A stretch of 64,000 nt of DNA from Pseudomonas linyingensis (GTDB lineage: Bacteria; Pseudomonadota; Gammaproteobacteria; Pseudomonadales; Pseudomonadaceae), in the NCBI RefSeq assembly GCF_900109175.1, contig NZ_FNZE01000013.1:7094-71093 (forward strand), given 5' to 3'. The notes beneath the pieces are model-generated. The model searched no databases. It worked only from the letters and a program-made list of their open reading frames with translations, and was not told the DNA's origin. Positions 54,468 through 63,282 of this stretch are shown here, one piece after another. A program made the position numbers and the translations under genes. Each line of letters opens with the position of its first letter. Within the stretch, counting starts at the first letter, position 1.

Positions 54468-55415
54468 ATGGCAATCCTGGTAATCGCTGAACACAACAAC
54501 AGTGCCCTGGCTGCCGCCACCCTCAATACCGTGGCCGCCGCACAACAGATCGGTGGCGATGTCCACCTGCTGGTGGCCGGCGCCAACTGCGGCGCGGTGG
54601 CCGAGGCCGCCGCCCAGGTCGCCGGTGTGGCCAAGGTGCTGGTCGCCGACAGCGCCGCGTTCGCCCACCAGCTGCCGGAGAACCTGGCGCCGCTGGTGGT
54701 GCACCTTGTTCAAGGGCAGGGGGCTCGCGGTTACAGCCACGTGCTGGCCCCGGCCACCACCAACGGCAAGAACTACCTGCCGCGCGTCGCCGCGCTGCTC
54801 GACGTCGAGCAGATCTCCGAGATCGTCAAGGTGATTGACGCCGACACCTTCCAGCGGCCGATCTATGCCGGCAACGCCATCGCCACCGTGCAGTCCAGCG
54901 CGGCGGTCAAGGTCATCACCGTGCGCGGCACCGGTTTCGGCCCGGTGGCGGCCGAAGGCGGCGCTGCTGCCATCGAAGCGCTGGCGGCTGGCAGCGATGC
55001 CGGCATCTCCGCCTTCGTCGGCGAGGAACTGGCCAAGTCCGAGCGTCCCGAGCTGACCGCGGCGAAGATCATCGTCTCCGGCGGCCGCGGCATGCAGAAC
55101 GGCGACAACTTCGCGCTGCTCTACAGCGTGGCCGACAAGCTCGGCGCCGCCGTCGGCGCCTCGCGTGCCGCGGTGGATGCCGGCTTCGTGCCCAACGACA
55201 TGCAGGTCGGCCAGACCGGCAAGATCGTCGCCCCGCAGCTGTACATCGCCGTGGGCATCAGCGGCGCCATCCAGCACCTGGCCGGCATGAAGGACTCCAA
55301 GGTGATCGTGGCGATCAACAAGGACGAGGAGGCACCGATCTTCCAGGTGGCCGACTACGCTCTGATGGGGGATCTGTTCGAAGCAGTGCCTGAGCTGGGT
55401 TTGTTGCTCGGTTGA
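54468..55415 (+). CDS. etfA: Electron transfer flavoprotein alpha subunit (copy 2)
   Basis: This 315-residue protein matches copy 1 (226-1158) closely, including the FAD segments [13 protein letters not shown] and [20 protein letters not shown]. It carries a five-residue insertion (VQGQG) near residue 82, where copy 1 reads VELARGY and this one [12 protein letters not shown]. The insertion lies in the N-terminal domain, away from the FAD contacts. Most other differences cluster in the region around residues 160-185. It forms a second complete ETF with etfB copy 2, probably used by dehydrogenases acting on products of the aromatic pathway. Confidence 0.96.
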   Translation: MAILVIAEHNNSALAAATLNTVAAAQQIGGDVHLLVAGANCGAVAEAAAQVAGVAKVLVADSAAFAHQLPENLAPLVVHLVQGQGARGYSHVLAPATTNGKNYLPRVAALLDVEQISEIVKVIDADTFQRPIYAGNAIATVQSSAAVKVITVRGTGFGPVAAEGGAAAIEALAAGSDAGISAFVGEELAKSERPELTAAKIIVSGGRGMQNGDNFALLYSVADKLGAAVGASRAAVDAGFVPNDMQVGQTGKIVAPQLYIAVGISGAIQHLAGMKDSKVIVAINKDEEAPIFQVADYALMGDLFEAVPELGLLLG

Positions 55416-55430
55416 CAGCTCTCGCTCCTG

Positions 55431-55473
55431 CCTGCTCGGCGGCGTCTGACATCCTCGGATGCCGCCGAGCAGG
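55431..55473 (+). terminator. Hairpin after etfBA copy 2
   Basis: CCTGCTCGGCGGC (55431-55443) pairs perfectly with GCCGCCGAGCAGG (55461-55473), a 13-bp stem with a 17-base loop, 16 bases past the etfA stop. No U tract follows, so it may act as an mRNA-end stabiliser or with Rho. Confidence 0.65.
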
Positions 55474-55743
55474 GGCGGCTCCGTCGTTCTGGCAGCCCCC
55501 CGCAAACCTGCGACCCATTCGAATCAGTTTAGAAGGGCGTGCCCTGGGCGGGTGGCGCTGATCGCTGGGAAGTTGACGAATATCGTCTGCACGCCTGTTA
55601 TTGCCCGGCGCCGCGTCAATCGAGCGTAACGCCGTTGGCCTTTGCCTAGAGTGGATAAGGTGTTCCACCACCATAGTCGTTGTCCTGCCGCTTGCCAGCG
55701 CATGCGCAGTTCCACGACCACCACGTCGCTCAGGTAGACTGCC
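55474..55743. other. Intergenic, no gene seen
   Basis: This stretch, with the hairpin before it, separates etfA copy 2 from the FadL-like gene. It should contain the promoter of that gene. I see no consensus I would defend. Confidence 0.4.
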
Positions 55744-56508
55744 ATGGAAACCCCCCGCTATACCCTTGCCCTGTTAGGCAGCCTGCTCTGCCTGACCACC
55801 CCCGGCGTGGCCAATGCCGGGAGCATCGTGCCCTCCGAATCCGCCACGGATGACCTCAACCTGGTCTACCAGTTGCGCTCGGACACCCACATCGGCCTGC
55901 ACTACAGCTTCCCGGTGGCGGGCGAGTCCGCGGCTCGCCAGGGCAGCGACAATCCGCTGTTGGCTCAGGCGGCCTTGCTGGATGCCCGCGGTCTGCGCAG
56001 CGCACCCATGCCGATCGAGATGAGTCTTCCGCAGGCCGCGACCCTAAGCCTGTACCGGGCCCTGGGGCCGCAGTGGGCCTTGCTGGTCAGCGCTGGCTGG
56101 CAGGACTGGTCGGCGCACCGCCGGGCCGACGTCGAGTGGGGCGGCGCCAGCGCGAGCTCCGGCGCCGCTGAGCGCAGCTACCGCGACACCTGGCACCTGG
56201 CCATCGGTACCCAGTACCAGGCCAGCCCGAAACTGCTCCTGCAGGCCGGGGTGGGTTATGACAGCTCGGCGCTTACCGAGGGGCGGCAGACCTTCGCCGC
56301 CCCCATGGCGGCAACCTGGCGGCTGGCTTCGGGACTGAGCTATGCCTACGACCGCAACACTGAACTGAACTTCAACTATGCCTTCACCTGGATGGGTGAC
56401 CTGGCGGGGGAACAGGGCTACAGGGGGGATCAGCGGCTCGGCGCCGCCGAGGAGTTCAGCAACGCCTACTTCCATACCGTGACCTGGTCCGTCACCTGGC
56501 GTTACTGA
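55744..56508 (+). CDS. Short FadL/OmpP1-like outer-membrane protein
   Basis: The 254-residue product has a signal peptide (LALLGSLLCLTTPGVANAG) and ends in TVTWSVTWRY, a terminal aromatic as for outer-membrane barrels. The C-terminal half matches FadL-family strands: MSLPQAATLSLYRALGPQWA, KLLLQAGVGYDSSALTEGRQ, WRLASGLSYAYDRNTELNFN. FadL proteins are usually above 400 residues, so the N-terminal hatch and several strands are missing. Either this is a shortened relative that forms a small barrel or a gene that has lost its first half while keeping a signal peptide. Transport of hydrophobic substrate is the likely role. Confidence 0.7.
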   Translation: METPRYTLALLGSLLCLTTPGVANAGSIVPSESATDDLNLVYQLRSDTHIGLHYSFPVAGESAARQGSDNPLLAQAALLDARGLRSAPMPIEMSLPQAATLSLYRALGPQWALLVSAGWQDWSAHRRADVEWGGASASSGAAERSYRDTWHLAIGTQYQASPKLLLQAGVGYDSSALTEGRQTFAAPMAATWRLASGLSYAYDRNTELNFNYAFTWMGDLAGEQGYRGDQRLGAAEEFSNAYFHTVTWSVTWRY

Positions 56509-56612
56509 TGGCCGCACCGCTGCGCTGGTGCACGCCAGCAGGACGGAGGTCTTGGGCGTGACCTGCATCGCTGCGGGTCACGCCCTCCACGCTACTGCTG
56601 TTGTCGTTGTGG

Positions 56613-56637
56613 GAGCCTCGCCCTCGGGGCGAAGCTC
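56613..56637. repeat. REP-like hairpin between convergent genes
   Basis: GAGCCTCGCCC (56613-56623) and GGGCGAAGCTC (56627-56637) form an 11-bp stem with one mismatch, preceded by TTGTGGG. The same TTGTGGGAG-type repeat occurs at 58033-58119. It lies between the FadL-like and CoA-transferase genes and may help end both transcripts. Confidence 0.65.
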
Positions 56638-56651
56638 TTGCCTCGCCAGAC

Positions 56652-57281
56652 TCAACGCTGGATCGGGCAGCCGGTGGCGGCCTGCAGCTCCTCGAAGCTG
56701 ACGCCCTCGGCCAGCTCGACCAGCTTCAGCCCTTGCTCTGTGACGTCGAGCACGGCTAGGTCGGTGATGATCCGGTCGACCACGCCGACGCCGGTCAGCG
56801 GCAGCTCGCAGCGTTCGAGGATCTTGTGCGCGCCGCCCTTGGCGGTGTGCTCCATCAGCACCACCACGCGCTTGACGCCGGCGACCAGGTCCATGGCGCC
56901 GCCCATGCCCTTGACCATCTTGCCGGGGATCATCCAGTTGGCCAGGTCGCCCTGGGCCGACACCTGCATGGCGCCGAGGATCGACAGGTTGATGTGGCCG
57001 CCGCGGATCATCGCGAAGCTCGCCGCGCTGTCGAAGAAGCTGCTGCCGGGCAGGGTGGTGATGGTCTGCTTGCCGGCGTTGATCAGGTCCGGATCGACCT
57101 CGTCCTCGCTCGGGAACGGGCCGATGCCGAGCAGGCCGTTCTCGCTCTGCAGCCAGACGTCCATGCCCGCGGGAATGTAGTTGGCCACCAGGGTCGGCAG
57201 GCCGATGCCGAGGTTGACGTAGAAGCCGTCCTGCAGCTCCTGGGCGGCGCGCTGCGCCATCTGTTCGCGGGTCCAGGCCAT
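56652..57281 (-). CDS. scoB: 3-Oxoacid CoA-transferase, beta subunit
   Basis: The 209-residue protein has the class I CoA-transferase signature [14 protein letters not shown] and [15 protein letters not shown], with the catalytic Glu in SENG, plus [17 protein letters not shown]. With the alpha subunit it moves CoA from succinyl-CoA to acetoacetate. Acetoacetate is the product of fumarylacetoacetase encoded two genes upstream in the same transcript, so the pair completes homogentisate breakdown to acetoacetyl-CoA. It begins 3 bases after the alpha subunit stop. Confidence 0.95.
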   Translation of the reverse strand: MAWTREQMAQRAAQELQDGFYVNLGIGLPTLVANYIPAGMDVWLQSENGLLGIGPFPSEDEVDPDLINAGKQTITTLPGSSFFDSAASFAMIRGGHINLSILGAMQVSAQGDLANWMIPGKMVKGMGGAMDLVAGVKRVVVLMEHTAKGGAHKILERCELPLTGVGVVDRIITDLAVLDVTEQGLKLVELAEGVSFEELQAATGCPIQR

Positions 57282-57284
57282 GGT

Positions 57285-57980
57285 TCAGTTCCTCACCGTG
57301 CGTTGTTCGATGCGTTTCTCGGGGTTCGGGTTGACCACGATGCGTTGAACGTAGATGCCCGGCAGGTGGATCTGGTCGGCGTTCAGAGCGCCGGTCTCGA
57401 CCAGTTCCTCTACCTCGACCACGCAGACCTTGCCGGCCATTGCCGCCAGCGGGTTGAAGTTGCGCGCGGTCTTGCGGAACAGCAGGTTGCCGGCCTGGTC
57501 GGCCTTCCACGCCTTGACCAGCGCCACGTCGGCGGTCAGCGAGCGCTCCATCACGTACCACTCGCCGTCGAACTGGCGGGTCTCCTTGCCTTCGGCGACC
57601 AAGGTGCCGTAGCCGGTCTTGGTGAAGAACGCCGGGATGCCGGCACCGCCGGCGCGCAGCTTCTCGGCCAGGGTGCCCTGTGGGGTGAATTCCAGCTCCA
57701 GCTCGCCGGCCAGGTACTGGCGCTCGAACTCCTTGTTCTCGCCGACGTAGGAGGAAATCATCTTGCGGATCTGCCGGGTTTCCAGCAGCAGGCCGAGGCC
57801 GAAACCGTCGACTCCGGCGTTGTTGCTGATCGCGGTGAGGTTCTTCTTGCCGGAGTCGCGCAGGGCGGCGATCAGCGCCTCGGGGATGCCGCACAGGCCG
57901 AAGCCGCCGACGGCGATGGTCATGCCGTCCGCCACCAGCCCGTCGAGGGCGGCGTGGGCGTTGGGGTAGAGCTTGTTCAT
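57285..57980 (-). CDS. scoA: 3-Oxoacid CoA-transferase, alpha subunit
   Basis: From the ATG at 57980 ([20 protein letters not shown]) the product is 231 residues with the CoA-transferase A motifs [30 protein letters not shown] and [15 protein letters not shown]. The frame is open to 58094, but that part overlaps a REP-like repeat. It forms a heterotetramer with the beta subunit. A repeat-rich gap of about 150 bases separates it from fahA, so it may be partly independent. Confidence 0.95.
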   Translation of the reverse strand: MNKLYPNAHAALDGLVADGMTIAVGGFGLCGIPEALIAALRDSGKKNLTAISNNAGVDGFGLGLLLETRQIRKMISSYVGENKEFERQYLAGELELEFTPQGTLAEKLRAGGAGIPAFFTKTGYGTLVAEGKETRQFDGEWYVMERSLTADVALVKAWKADQAGNLLFRKTARNFNPLAAMAGKVCVVEVEELVETGALNADQIHLPGIYVQRIVVNPNPEKRIEQRTVRN

Positions 57981-58032
57981 GGGTGTGCCCCTCTTGTCGT
58001 TCCGTTCGTGGCGCCGGGTGTTGCTGCCGCTG

Positions 58033-58119
58033 TTGTGGGAGGCCCGCCCTCGGGGCGAGGCTCTGGTTGCTTCTGGCGGGCCGGTGGCCCGCATCGCCGC
58101 GAGGTCGCGCCTCCTACAA
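58033..58119. repeat. REP-like inverted repeat (TTGTGGGAGGC type)
   Basis: TTGTGGGAGGC (58033-58043) faces GCCTCCTACAA (58109-58119), and the segment between holds the CGCCCTCGGGGCGAGG hairpin also seen at 56613. This is the common Pseudomonas intergenic repeat. It lies between fahA and the CoA-transferase genes. Confidence 0.75.
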
Positions 58120-58130
58120 GAGCGTCATGA

Positions 58131-59438
58131 TCAAGCTTTGGCGGGCAGCAGCACGCCGCGGCACTCGCCGAAGCCGATCGAGGCATAACCCTCCCGGCGG
58201 CAGCGGGCACGCAGGATCACCTCGTCGCCATCCTCGAGGAAGGTGCGCTGTTCACCGTTGGCCAGTGTCAGCGGCTGCTTGCCGCCGAAGGTGCTCTCCA
58301 GCAGGCTGCCGAACTGGCTCGGCTCCGGGCCGGACAGGGTGCCGGAGCCGAACAGGTCGCCCGGCTGCAGCTTGCAGCCGCCGACGCTGTGGTGGGCGAC
58401 CATCTGCGCCACGGTCCAGTACATGTTCTGGGTGTTGCTCAGCGCCAGGCGCTGCGGCTCGAGGCCCTGCTCGCGCATGGCGGCGGTCAGCAGCAGTACC
58501 TCCAGCTCGATATCGAAGCCACCGTGGGCCTGGTCCTGCGCGTCCAGCAGGTACGGCAGCGGCTGCGGATCGCCGGCCGGGCGCGGCGGCTGGGCAGTGC
58601 GAAACGGCTCCAGCGCCTCGGCGGTGACCACCCAGGGCGATACCGTGGAGGCGAAGTTCTTCGCCAGGAACGGGCCGAGCGGCTGGTATTCCCAGGCCTG
58701 CACGTCGCGCGCCGACCAGTCGTTGAGCAGGCAGAAGCCGGCGACGTGTTCGCTGGCCTCGCCGATGGCGATGGAATCGCCCATCTTGTTGCCCTGGCCG
58801 ATCCAGATGCCCAGTTCCAGCTCGTAGTCCAGGCGCTTGCTCGGGCCGAAGCTCGGCACTTCCTGGCCCGGCGGCAGGGTCTGGCCGACCGGACGGCGCA
58901 CCGGGGTGCCGGAGACGCACACCGTGGAGGCGCGGCCGTGGTAGCCGATCGGCACGTACTTGTAGTTGGGCAGCAGCGGGTTGTCCGGGCGGAACAGCTT
59001 GCCGACGTTGTTGGCGTGGTGGATGCCCACGTAGAAGTCGGTGTAGTCGCCGACCCGCGCCGGCAGGTGCAGTTGGCAGTCATGCATCGCCGGCAGCAGG
59101 GCCTCGCCGAGGGCTTTCATGCGGTCCAGCGCCGGACTGCCTTCGCCCAGCAGTTCGAGCAGCGCCGCGCGCAGGGCGCGGCGAGCGGGGGCGCCGAGGG
59201 CGAAGAAGGCGTTCAGGCTGTCGCCGCTGGCGGCTTCGGCGGCGGCTTTCGCTTCGCCCTCGAACAGGCCGGCCTCGCAGGCCACCTTGAGGTCGAGGAT
59301 GCGCTCGCCGATGGCCACGCCGCCGCGCGGCGACTGGCCCTGCGGGCTGAAGATGCCCAGCGGCAGGTTCTGCAGCGGGAAGTCGGGGTGGTCGTTGGCC
59401 GAGGCGATCCAGCTAAGAAGGTTGGCAGCGGTGCTCAT
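58131..59438 (-). CDS. fahA: Fumarylacetoacetase
   Basis: The 435-residue protein starts MSTAANLLSWIASANDHPDF and has the N-terminal FAH cap (NLPLGIFSPQGQSPRGGVAI), then the catalytic domain with YTDFYVGIHHANNVGKLFRP, the FGPSKRLDYELELGIWIGQG metal-binding Glu pair, and NDWSARDVQAWEY. It hydrolyses fumarylacetoacetate to fumarate and acetoacetate. Its start is 3 bases from the hmgA stop, giving a tight hmgA-fahA unit. Length is normal. Confidence 0.97.
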   Translation of the reverse strand: MSTAANLLSWIASANDHPDFPLQNLPLGIFSPQGQSPRGGVAIGERILDLKVACEAGLFEGEAKAAAEAASGDSLNAFFALGAPARRALRAALLELLGEGSPALDRMKALGEALLPAMHDCQLHLPARVGDYTDFYVGIHHANNVGKLFRPDNPLLPNYKYVPIGYHGRASTVCVSGTPVRRPVGQTLPPGQEVPSFGPSKRLDYELELGIWIGQGNKMGDSIAIGEASEHVAGFCLLNDWSARDVQAWEYQPLGPFLAKNFASTVSPWVVTAEALEPFRTAQPPRPAGDPQPLPYLLDAQDQAHGGFDIELEVLLLTAAMREQGLEPQRLALSNTQNMYWTVAQMVAHHSVGGCKLQPGDLFGSGTLSGPEPSQFGSLLESTFGGKQPLTLANGEQRTFLEDGDEVILRARCRREGYASIGFGECRGVLLPAKA

Positions 59439-59441
59439 GAA

Positions 59442-60752
59442 TCAGTTCCCCTCCGGGGTGAAAGTCTTGGCCATGCCGGCCCAGCAGGAATCGTAGTCCT
59501 TCTGCAGTTGCGGGCATTCCAGGGCGAATTGGCTCGGGCGCAGCACCTGGCCGCTCTCGAACATGAAGGCCATGGTGTTGTCGATCTTGTGCGGCTTGAG
59601 TTCGACGGCGATGGCCTGGGTGGTGGTGGCGTTGTCCGGGCCGTGGGCGCTCATGCAGTTGTGCAGCGAGGCGCCGCCGGGCATGAAGCCCTCGGCCTTG
59701 GCGTCGTAGACGCCCTGGATCAGGCCCATGAACTCGTTCATCAGGTTGCGGTGGAACCACGGCGGACGGAAGGTGCTTTCGGCCACCATCCAGCGCGGCG
59801 GGAAGATCACGAAGTCGACGTTGGCCTGGCCGAGGATGGCGCTCGGCGCGGTGAGCACGGTGAAGATCGACGGGTCGGGATGGTCGAAACTGACCGTGCC
59901 GAGGGTGTTGAAGCGGCGCAGATCGTACTTGTAGGGCACCAGGTTGCCGTGCCAGGCGACCACGTCCAGCGGCGAGTGGTCCAGCTCGGTGGCCCACAGC
60001 TCGCCGCAGAACTTCTGCACCAGGCTGGCCGGTGCGTCGCTGTCCTCGTAGTGGGCGACCGGGGCGAGGAAGTCGCGCGGGTTGGCCAGGCCGTTGCTGC
60101 CGATCGGGCCGAGGTCGGGCACGCGCAGGGCGCAGCCGTGGTTCTCGCAGACGTAGCCGCGTGCCGCATCGTCGAGCAGTTCGACGCGGAACTTCATGCC
60201 GCGCGGGATCACTGCGATCTCCAGCGGCTCGACGTCGAGGCGGCCCAGCTCGGTGGCGATGCGCAGGCGGCCGGATTCGGGGACGATCAGCAGCTCGCCG
60301 TCGGCATCGAAGAACACTCGCTGCATGGAGGCGCTGGCGGCGTACAGGTAGATGCTGATGCCGCTGACGGCTTCGCCGGGGGCGTTGGCGGCCAGGGCGA
60401 CCAGGCCGTCGACGAAGTCGGTGGGCGCCTGCGGGATGTCCAGCGGGCTCCAGCGCAGACGGTTGGGATTGACCGGACCGAGGCGGTTGCCGGCGATCTG
60501 CCGCTCCAGGCGCTCGAAGCGGCTGTGGGCTGCAGACGGACGGATGCGGTACAGCCAGGTACGGCGGGCTTCCGCGCGCGGCACGGTGAAGGCGGTGCCG
60601 GACAGCTGCTCGGCGTACAGGCCGTAGGGCACCTTCTGCGGCGAGTTCTGGCCAAGCGGCAGGGCGCCCGGTAGGGCCTCGCTGCTGAACTCGTTGCCGA
60701 AGCCCGTCAGGTAGGCGAGGGCCGCGGTGGATTGCTGTGCGTGCATAGGCAT
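59442..60752 (-). CDS. hmgA: Homogentisate 1,2-dioxygenase
   Basis: This 436-residue protein opens with [20 protein letters not shown] and contains the iron site region [20 protein letters not shown], followed by [15 protein letters not shown] and [15 protein letters not shown] with conserved His/Glu residues. It opens homogentisate, the central intermediate of tyrosine and phenylalanine breakdown, to maleylacetoacetate. Two in-frame ATGs (60752, 60746) are possible. Palindromic TTACGC-type elements lie just upstream, candidate HmgR operators. Confidence 0.98.
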   Translation of the reverse strand: MPMHAQQSTAALAYLTGFGNEFSSEALPGALPLGQNSPQKVPYGLYAEQLSGTAFTVPRAEARRTWLYRIRPSAAHSRFERLERQIAGNRLGPVNPNRLRWSPLDIPQAPTDFVDGLVALAANAPGEAVSGISIYLYAASASMQRVFFDADGELLIVPESGRLRIATELGRLDVEPLEIAVIPRGMKFRVELLDDAARGYVCENHGCALRVPDLGPIGSNGLANPRDFLAPVAHYEDSDAPASLVQKFCGELWATELDHSPLDVVAWHGNLVPYKYDLRRFNTLGTVSFDHPDPSIFTVLTAPSAILGQANVDFVIFPPRWMVAESTFRPPWFHRNLMNEFMGLIQGVYDAKAEGFMPGGASLHNCMSAHGPDNATTTQAIAVELKPHKIDNTMAFMFESGQVLRPSQFALECPQLQKDYDSCWAGMAKTFTPEGN

Positions 60753-60769
60753 ATCTGGGTGCTTTTGTT

Positions 60770-60801
60770 ATTTGCGTAAATATCTTTCGATTAGCGTAAT
60801 C
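60770..60801 (-). promoter_or_regulatory. Candidate HmgR operators upstream of hmgA
   Basis: ATTTGCGTAAAT (60770-60781) and the perfect 13-base palindrome GATTAGCGTAATC (60789-60801) sit 18-49 bases upstream of hmgA. Related palindromes occur at 61566 and 61910. Confidence 0.6.
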
Positions 60802-60836
60802 ATGCACCCGGAGGGGCGTCAAGCGCAGGGCCATCG

Positions 60837-60898
60837 CTGTAGGGGCGAATTCATTCGCCTTGGCGGGGCTGCGCTGGCGAATGAATTCGCCCCTACAG
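60837..60898. repeat. Extragenic palindromic repeat, copy 2
   Basis: Arms of 23 bases (60837-60859 and 60876-60898) contain GGGGCGAATTCATTCGCC and its exact complement, with a 16-base loop. They are the same as copy 1 at 31052-31108 apart from the loop. The element lies between the VOC gene and hmgA. Confidence 0.9.
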
Positions 60899-60939
60899 GC
60901 GCCGCCCGATTCCCGCTGCCGTCGAGCGCTGTGAACGCC

Positions 60940-61491
60940 TTACCGGAACATCTCTTTATAGCTGCCGTCGTGCATCCACGCGGCGTGCTTGGGCGCGCGC
61001 TTGGTCTGCGCCCACTCCTCGAGCATGGCCCACTTCACCTCATCGAGCGCCTCGAGCATCTTCGGCGAGCCGGTGTTGGCCGCCAGTTCGAGGCGGTGGC
61101 CGTTGGGGTCGAAGAAGTAGATCGACTGGAACAGGGCGTGGTCGGTCGGGCCGATGACCTTGATCCCGGCGGCTTCCAGGCGCGCCTTGGCGGCCAGCAG
61201 CACTTCCATGGACTCGACCTGCAGGGCCAGGTGCTGGGTCCACACCGGCGTATTCGGATCGCGGCCCATCTCGGGCTGGGTCGGCAGCTCGAAGAACGCC
61301 AGCACGTTGCCCATGCCGGCATCCATGAAGATGTGCATGTACGGATCGGCCTCGCCGGTCGAGGGCACGGCGTCCTCGGCGATCGACAGGATCAGCTTCA
61401 TGCCGAGGTGCTGCTCGTACCAGCGGGCGGTTTCCAGCGCGTCCTTGCAGCGGTAGGCCACGTGATGGATTTTCTGCACGATCGGATTCAT
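60940..61491 (-). CDS. VOC-family (glyoxalase I-like) protein of the homogentisate operon
   Basis: The 183-residue protein starts after GGGAG and reads MNPIVQKIHHVAYRCKDALE. The glyoxalase I metal quartet is recognisable as His10, Glu68 (AFFELP), His87 (TQHLALQV) and Glu135 (HRLELA). It is the first gene of a minus-strand run with hmgA, fahA and CoA-transferase, and shares the operator type. No maleylacetoacetate isomerase gene is present, so this metal-dependent protein could supply the missing isomerisation or a related step. It could also be a lactoylglutathione lyase. Function is inferred from context and fold. Confidence 0.8.
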   Translation of the reverse strand: MNPIVQKIHHVAYRCKDALETARWYEQHLGMKLILSIAEDAVPSTGEADPYMHIFMDAGMGNVLAFFELPTQPEMGRDPNTPVWTQHLALQVESMEVLLAAKARLEAAGIKVIGPTDHALFQSIYFFDPNGHRLELAANTGSPKMLEALDEVKWAMLEEWAQTKRAPKHAAWMHDGSYKEMFR

Positions 61492-61658
61492 GACGGTCTC
61501 CCTTTCTCGGTGGTCGGTGCGGCTCGCGGGATCGGATTTGGGTCTCGATGGCGAATGCGCGTTTTGTTATGCGTAATCAAGTTATGCAAAACGTAACTCG
61601 AGCGCAAGGGGGCGTCAAGCGTGAACCCCGCCATTCATCGCCTGGAATAGGAAGGACC
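61492..61658. other. Divergent control region upstream of the homogentisate operon
   Basis: This gap holds the promoter of the minus-strand VOC-hmgA run and the start region of the decayed IclR copy on the plus strand. Two candidate operators lie inside at 61566-61597. Confidence 0.5.
61566..61597 (-). promoter_or_regulatory. Candidate HmgR operators upstream of the VOC gene
   Basis: GTTATGCGTAATC (61566-61578) and GTTATGCAAAACGTAAC (61581-61597) are near-palindromes built on the same TTACGC/GCGTAA halves as those before hmgA. They lie 75-106 bases from the VOC start. Confidence 0.6.
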
Positions 61659-61887
61659 ATGACAAGCGAAACCGAGGAGCCCGGATGTGCCGCGGCGGCA
61701 GGGGCGCAGCACGCCGATGGGCAAGGTGTTGCTTTGTCTCGAGGCAGATCTGCGGACTCGCCATGCCACTGATGCTGCTCGGCTCAGGGTTGGTGATTGT
61801 GTTTTCCCGGATCGCTCAGTGCTTGCCGCAGAGCATGGTGGGTATGCCGTCAGCCGGGCTGGCGGCCGCGGCGCACTTTCGACTTGA
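61659..61887 (+). pseudogene. Decayed IclR-family regulator copy
   Basis: From the ATG at 61659 the first codons (MTSETE) and the upstream GGAATAGGAAGGACC context repeat the start of the intact IclR gene at 63283. After about seven codons a one-base insertion shifts the frame; the PRRQ motif then continues in the other frame and the sequence jumps to fragments of an effector-domain type (STPMGKVLLCLEAD; EHGGYAVSRAGG). The DNA-binding domain is missing. Similarity of the flank suggests the promoter was duplicated too. It is not functional as a regulator. Confidence 0.75.
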
Positions 61888-61909
61888 CAGTGCCGGTCAC
61901 AGGCATATT

Positions 61910-61940
61910 GTTACGCGTAACGGAAATTGGTTACGCAAAT
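61910..61940 (+). promoter_or_regulatory. Candidate HmgR operators upstream of the TRAP binding-protein gene
   Basis: GTTACGCGTAAC (61910-61921) is a perfect 12-base palindrome, followed by GTTACGCAAAT (61930-61940); GTACGCATAA occurs at 62045-62054. They precede the TRAP gene by 30-170 bases and match the sites before hmgA and the VOC gene. Confidence 0.6.
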
Positions 61941-62080
61941 GATAATTTCATGGCGGGATGTGCGCTATGGGCCTCACACTCGCTACCGCTCCACCGCTTC
62001 CTACAGCGCGCATCGTTGAACAGCCGACGTCACTGAAGATTCTTGTACGCATAAAAACAATGAGCTGAACGAGGTTTACC

Positions 62081-63106
62081 ATGACGAAGATGAAAGTCCT
62101 TGCTGTAAAAGTCGCCATGCTGGCTTTTGCAGTCTCTGCGCATGCTGCAGAAACGCACACCATCAGGTTTTCCCATTTCCTGTCCTCGAACTCATTCCAG
62201 CAGAAGAAGATCTTTGAGCCGTGGTGCGAGAAGATCAGCAAAGAGTCCGAAGGTCGTCTGCAGTGCCAGATTTATCCCTCGATGCTGCTAGGGGGTACCC
62301 CTGCCAAGCAGGCCGACATGGTGCGTAATGGCGTCGCTGATATCGTGTGGACAGCCCCCTCATTCTCAGCTGGAAAGTTCCCTCGGATCGAAGCTGTCGA
62401 ACAAGCATTCTTGCTCCCCTATGGCTCCAGGAAAAGTAACCAGATCATCTGGAACTTCTATCAGCAGTACGCCGCAGACGACTTCAAGGGATACAAGGTC
62501 CTGGCGCTGCATGGTGATGGCGGTATGAGTTTCCATACACGCAACAAGCCGGTCCGAACCATTGAAGACCTTTCAGGGATGCGAGTGAGGACGTCCAGCC
62601 GTGCGTCGTCAGCCGTTGTGGACCAGCTCGGTGCAGTGCCTGTAACCATGCCGCCGCCGCAGATGACTGAAGCACTGTCGAAGGGGGTCATCGATGGCGT
62701 GCTGTTTAGCTGGGCCAACATCCGCGACGTCAAGGTCGATGAGGTGACGGATTACCACAGTGACAACACGGCAGGCTATTTGGCCCCGTCCCAGACTGTG
62801 CTCGGCATGCTTATGAGTCAGAAAACCTATACGAAGTTGCCGGATGATCTGAAAGCGGTCATTGACCGCAACAGTGGTCAGGCACTAGTCGACATGATCT
62901 CCGGGGTGTGGGAGCAGGCGCTGGTCGATGCGCACGCTGCAATGCCTGCCGATAAGGTGGTCAAGATCGAGGAAAGTGAATATCAGCGTATCCAGGATGC
63001 AGCCGTACCTGCACGGCAGCAGTGGGTCACTGACGTCAGCGAGAAAGGTATCGATGGGGATTCACTAATCGAAGGAATCCGGCGTATATCCAGTGAAGTG
63101 AGGTAA
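62081..63106 (+). CDS. TRAP transporter substrate-binding protein (DctP family), orphan
   Basis: The 341-residue protein has a signal peptide (VKVAMLAFAVSAHA, cut before ETHTIRFSHFL), then DctP-family features: [54 protein letters not shown], and MPPPQMTEALSKGVIDGVLF with the conserved substrate Arg. It delivers an organic acid to a membrane TRAP pair, but no DctQ/DctM genes lie next to it; the intact IclR gene follows. Palindromes upstream suggest control with the homogentisate genes, so an aromatic acid is a plausible ligand. Lower GC than neighbours hints at separate origin. Confidence 0.92.
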   Translation: MTKMKVLAVKVAMLAFAVSAHAAETHTIRFSHFLSSNSFQQKKIFEPWCEKISKESEGRLQCQIYPSMLLGGTPAKQADMVRNGVADIVWTAPSFSAGKFPRIEAVEQAFLLPYGSRKSNQIIWNFYQQYAADDFKGYKVLALHGDGGMSFHTRNKPVRTIEDLSGMRVRTSSRASSAVVDQLGAVPVTMPPPQMTEALSKGVIDGVLFSWANIRDVKVDEVTDYHSDNTAGYLAPSQTVLGMLMSQKTYTKLPDDLKAVIDRNSGQALVDMISGVWEQALVDAHAAMPADKVVKIEESEYQRIQDAAVPARQQWVTDVSEKGIDGDSLIEGIRRISSEVR

Positions 63107-63148
63107 CCCCCAGCGGAGTCGCCTTCCTTCACAGCGAGATATGACGGC

Positions 63149-63174
63149 AACGCGGCCTTCTGGCTGCGTTTTTT
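63149..63174 (+). terminator. Rho-independent terminator after the TRAP gene
   Basis: AACGCGGCC (63149-63157) pairs with GGCTGCGTT (63162-63170) with one mismatch and a TTCT loop, followed by TTTT. It lies 43 bases past the stop. Confidence 0.85.
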
Positions 63175-63282
63175 GTTGGACCTGTATTGCATGGCGCAAT
63201 GTCATTACGTATTGCGCTACTTGCGTGCCGGGACGTGTCAAGCGCTAGAATTCGTCATTCAACGCTACGAGCAGGAAGGACC

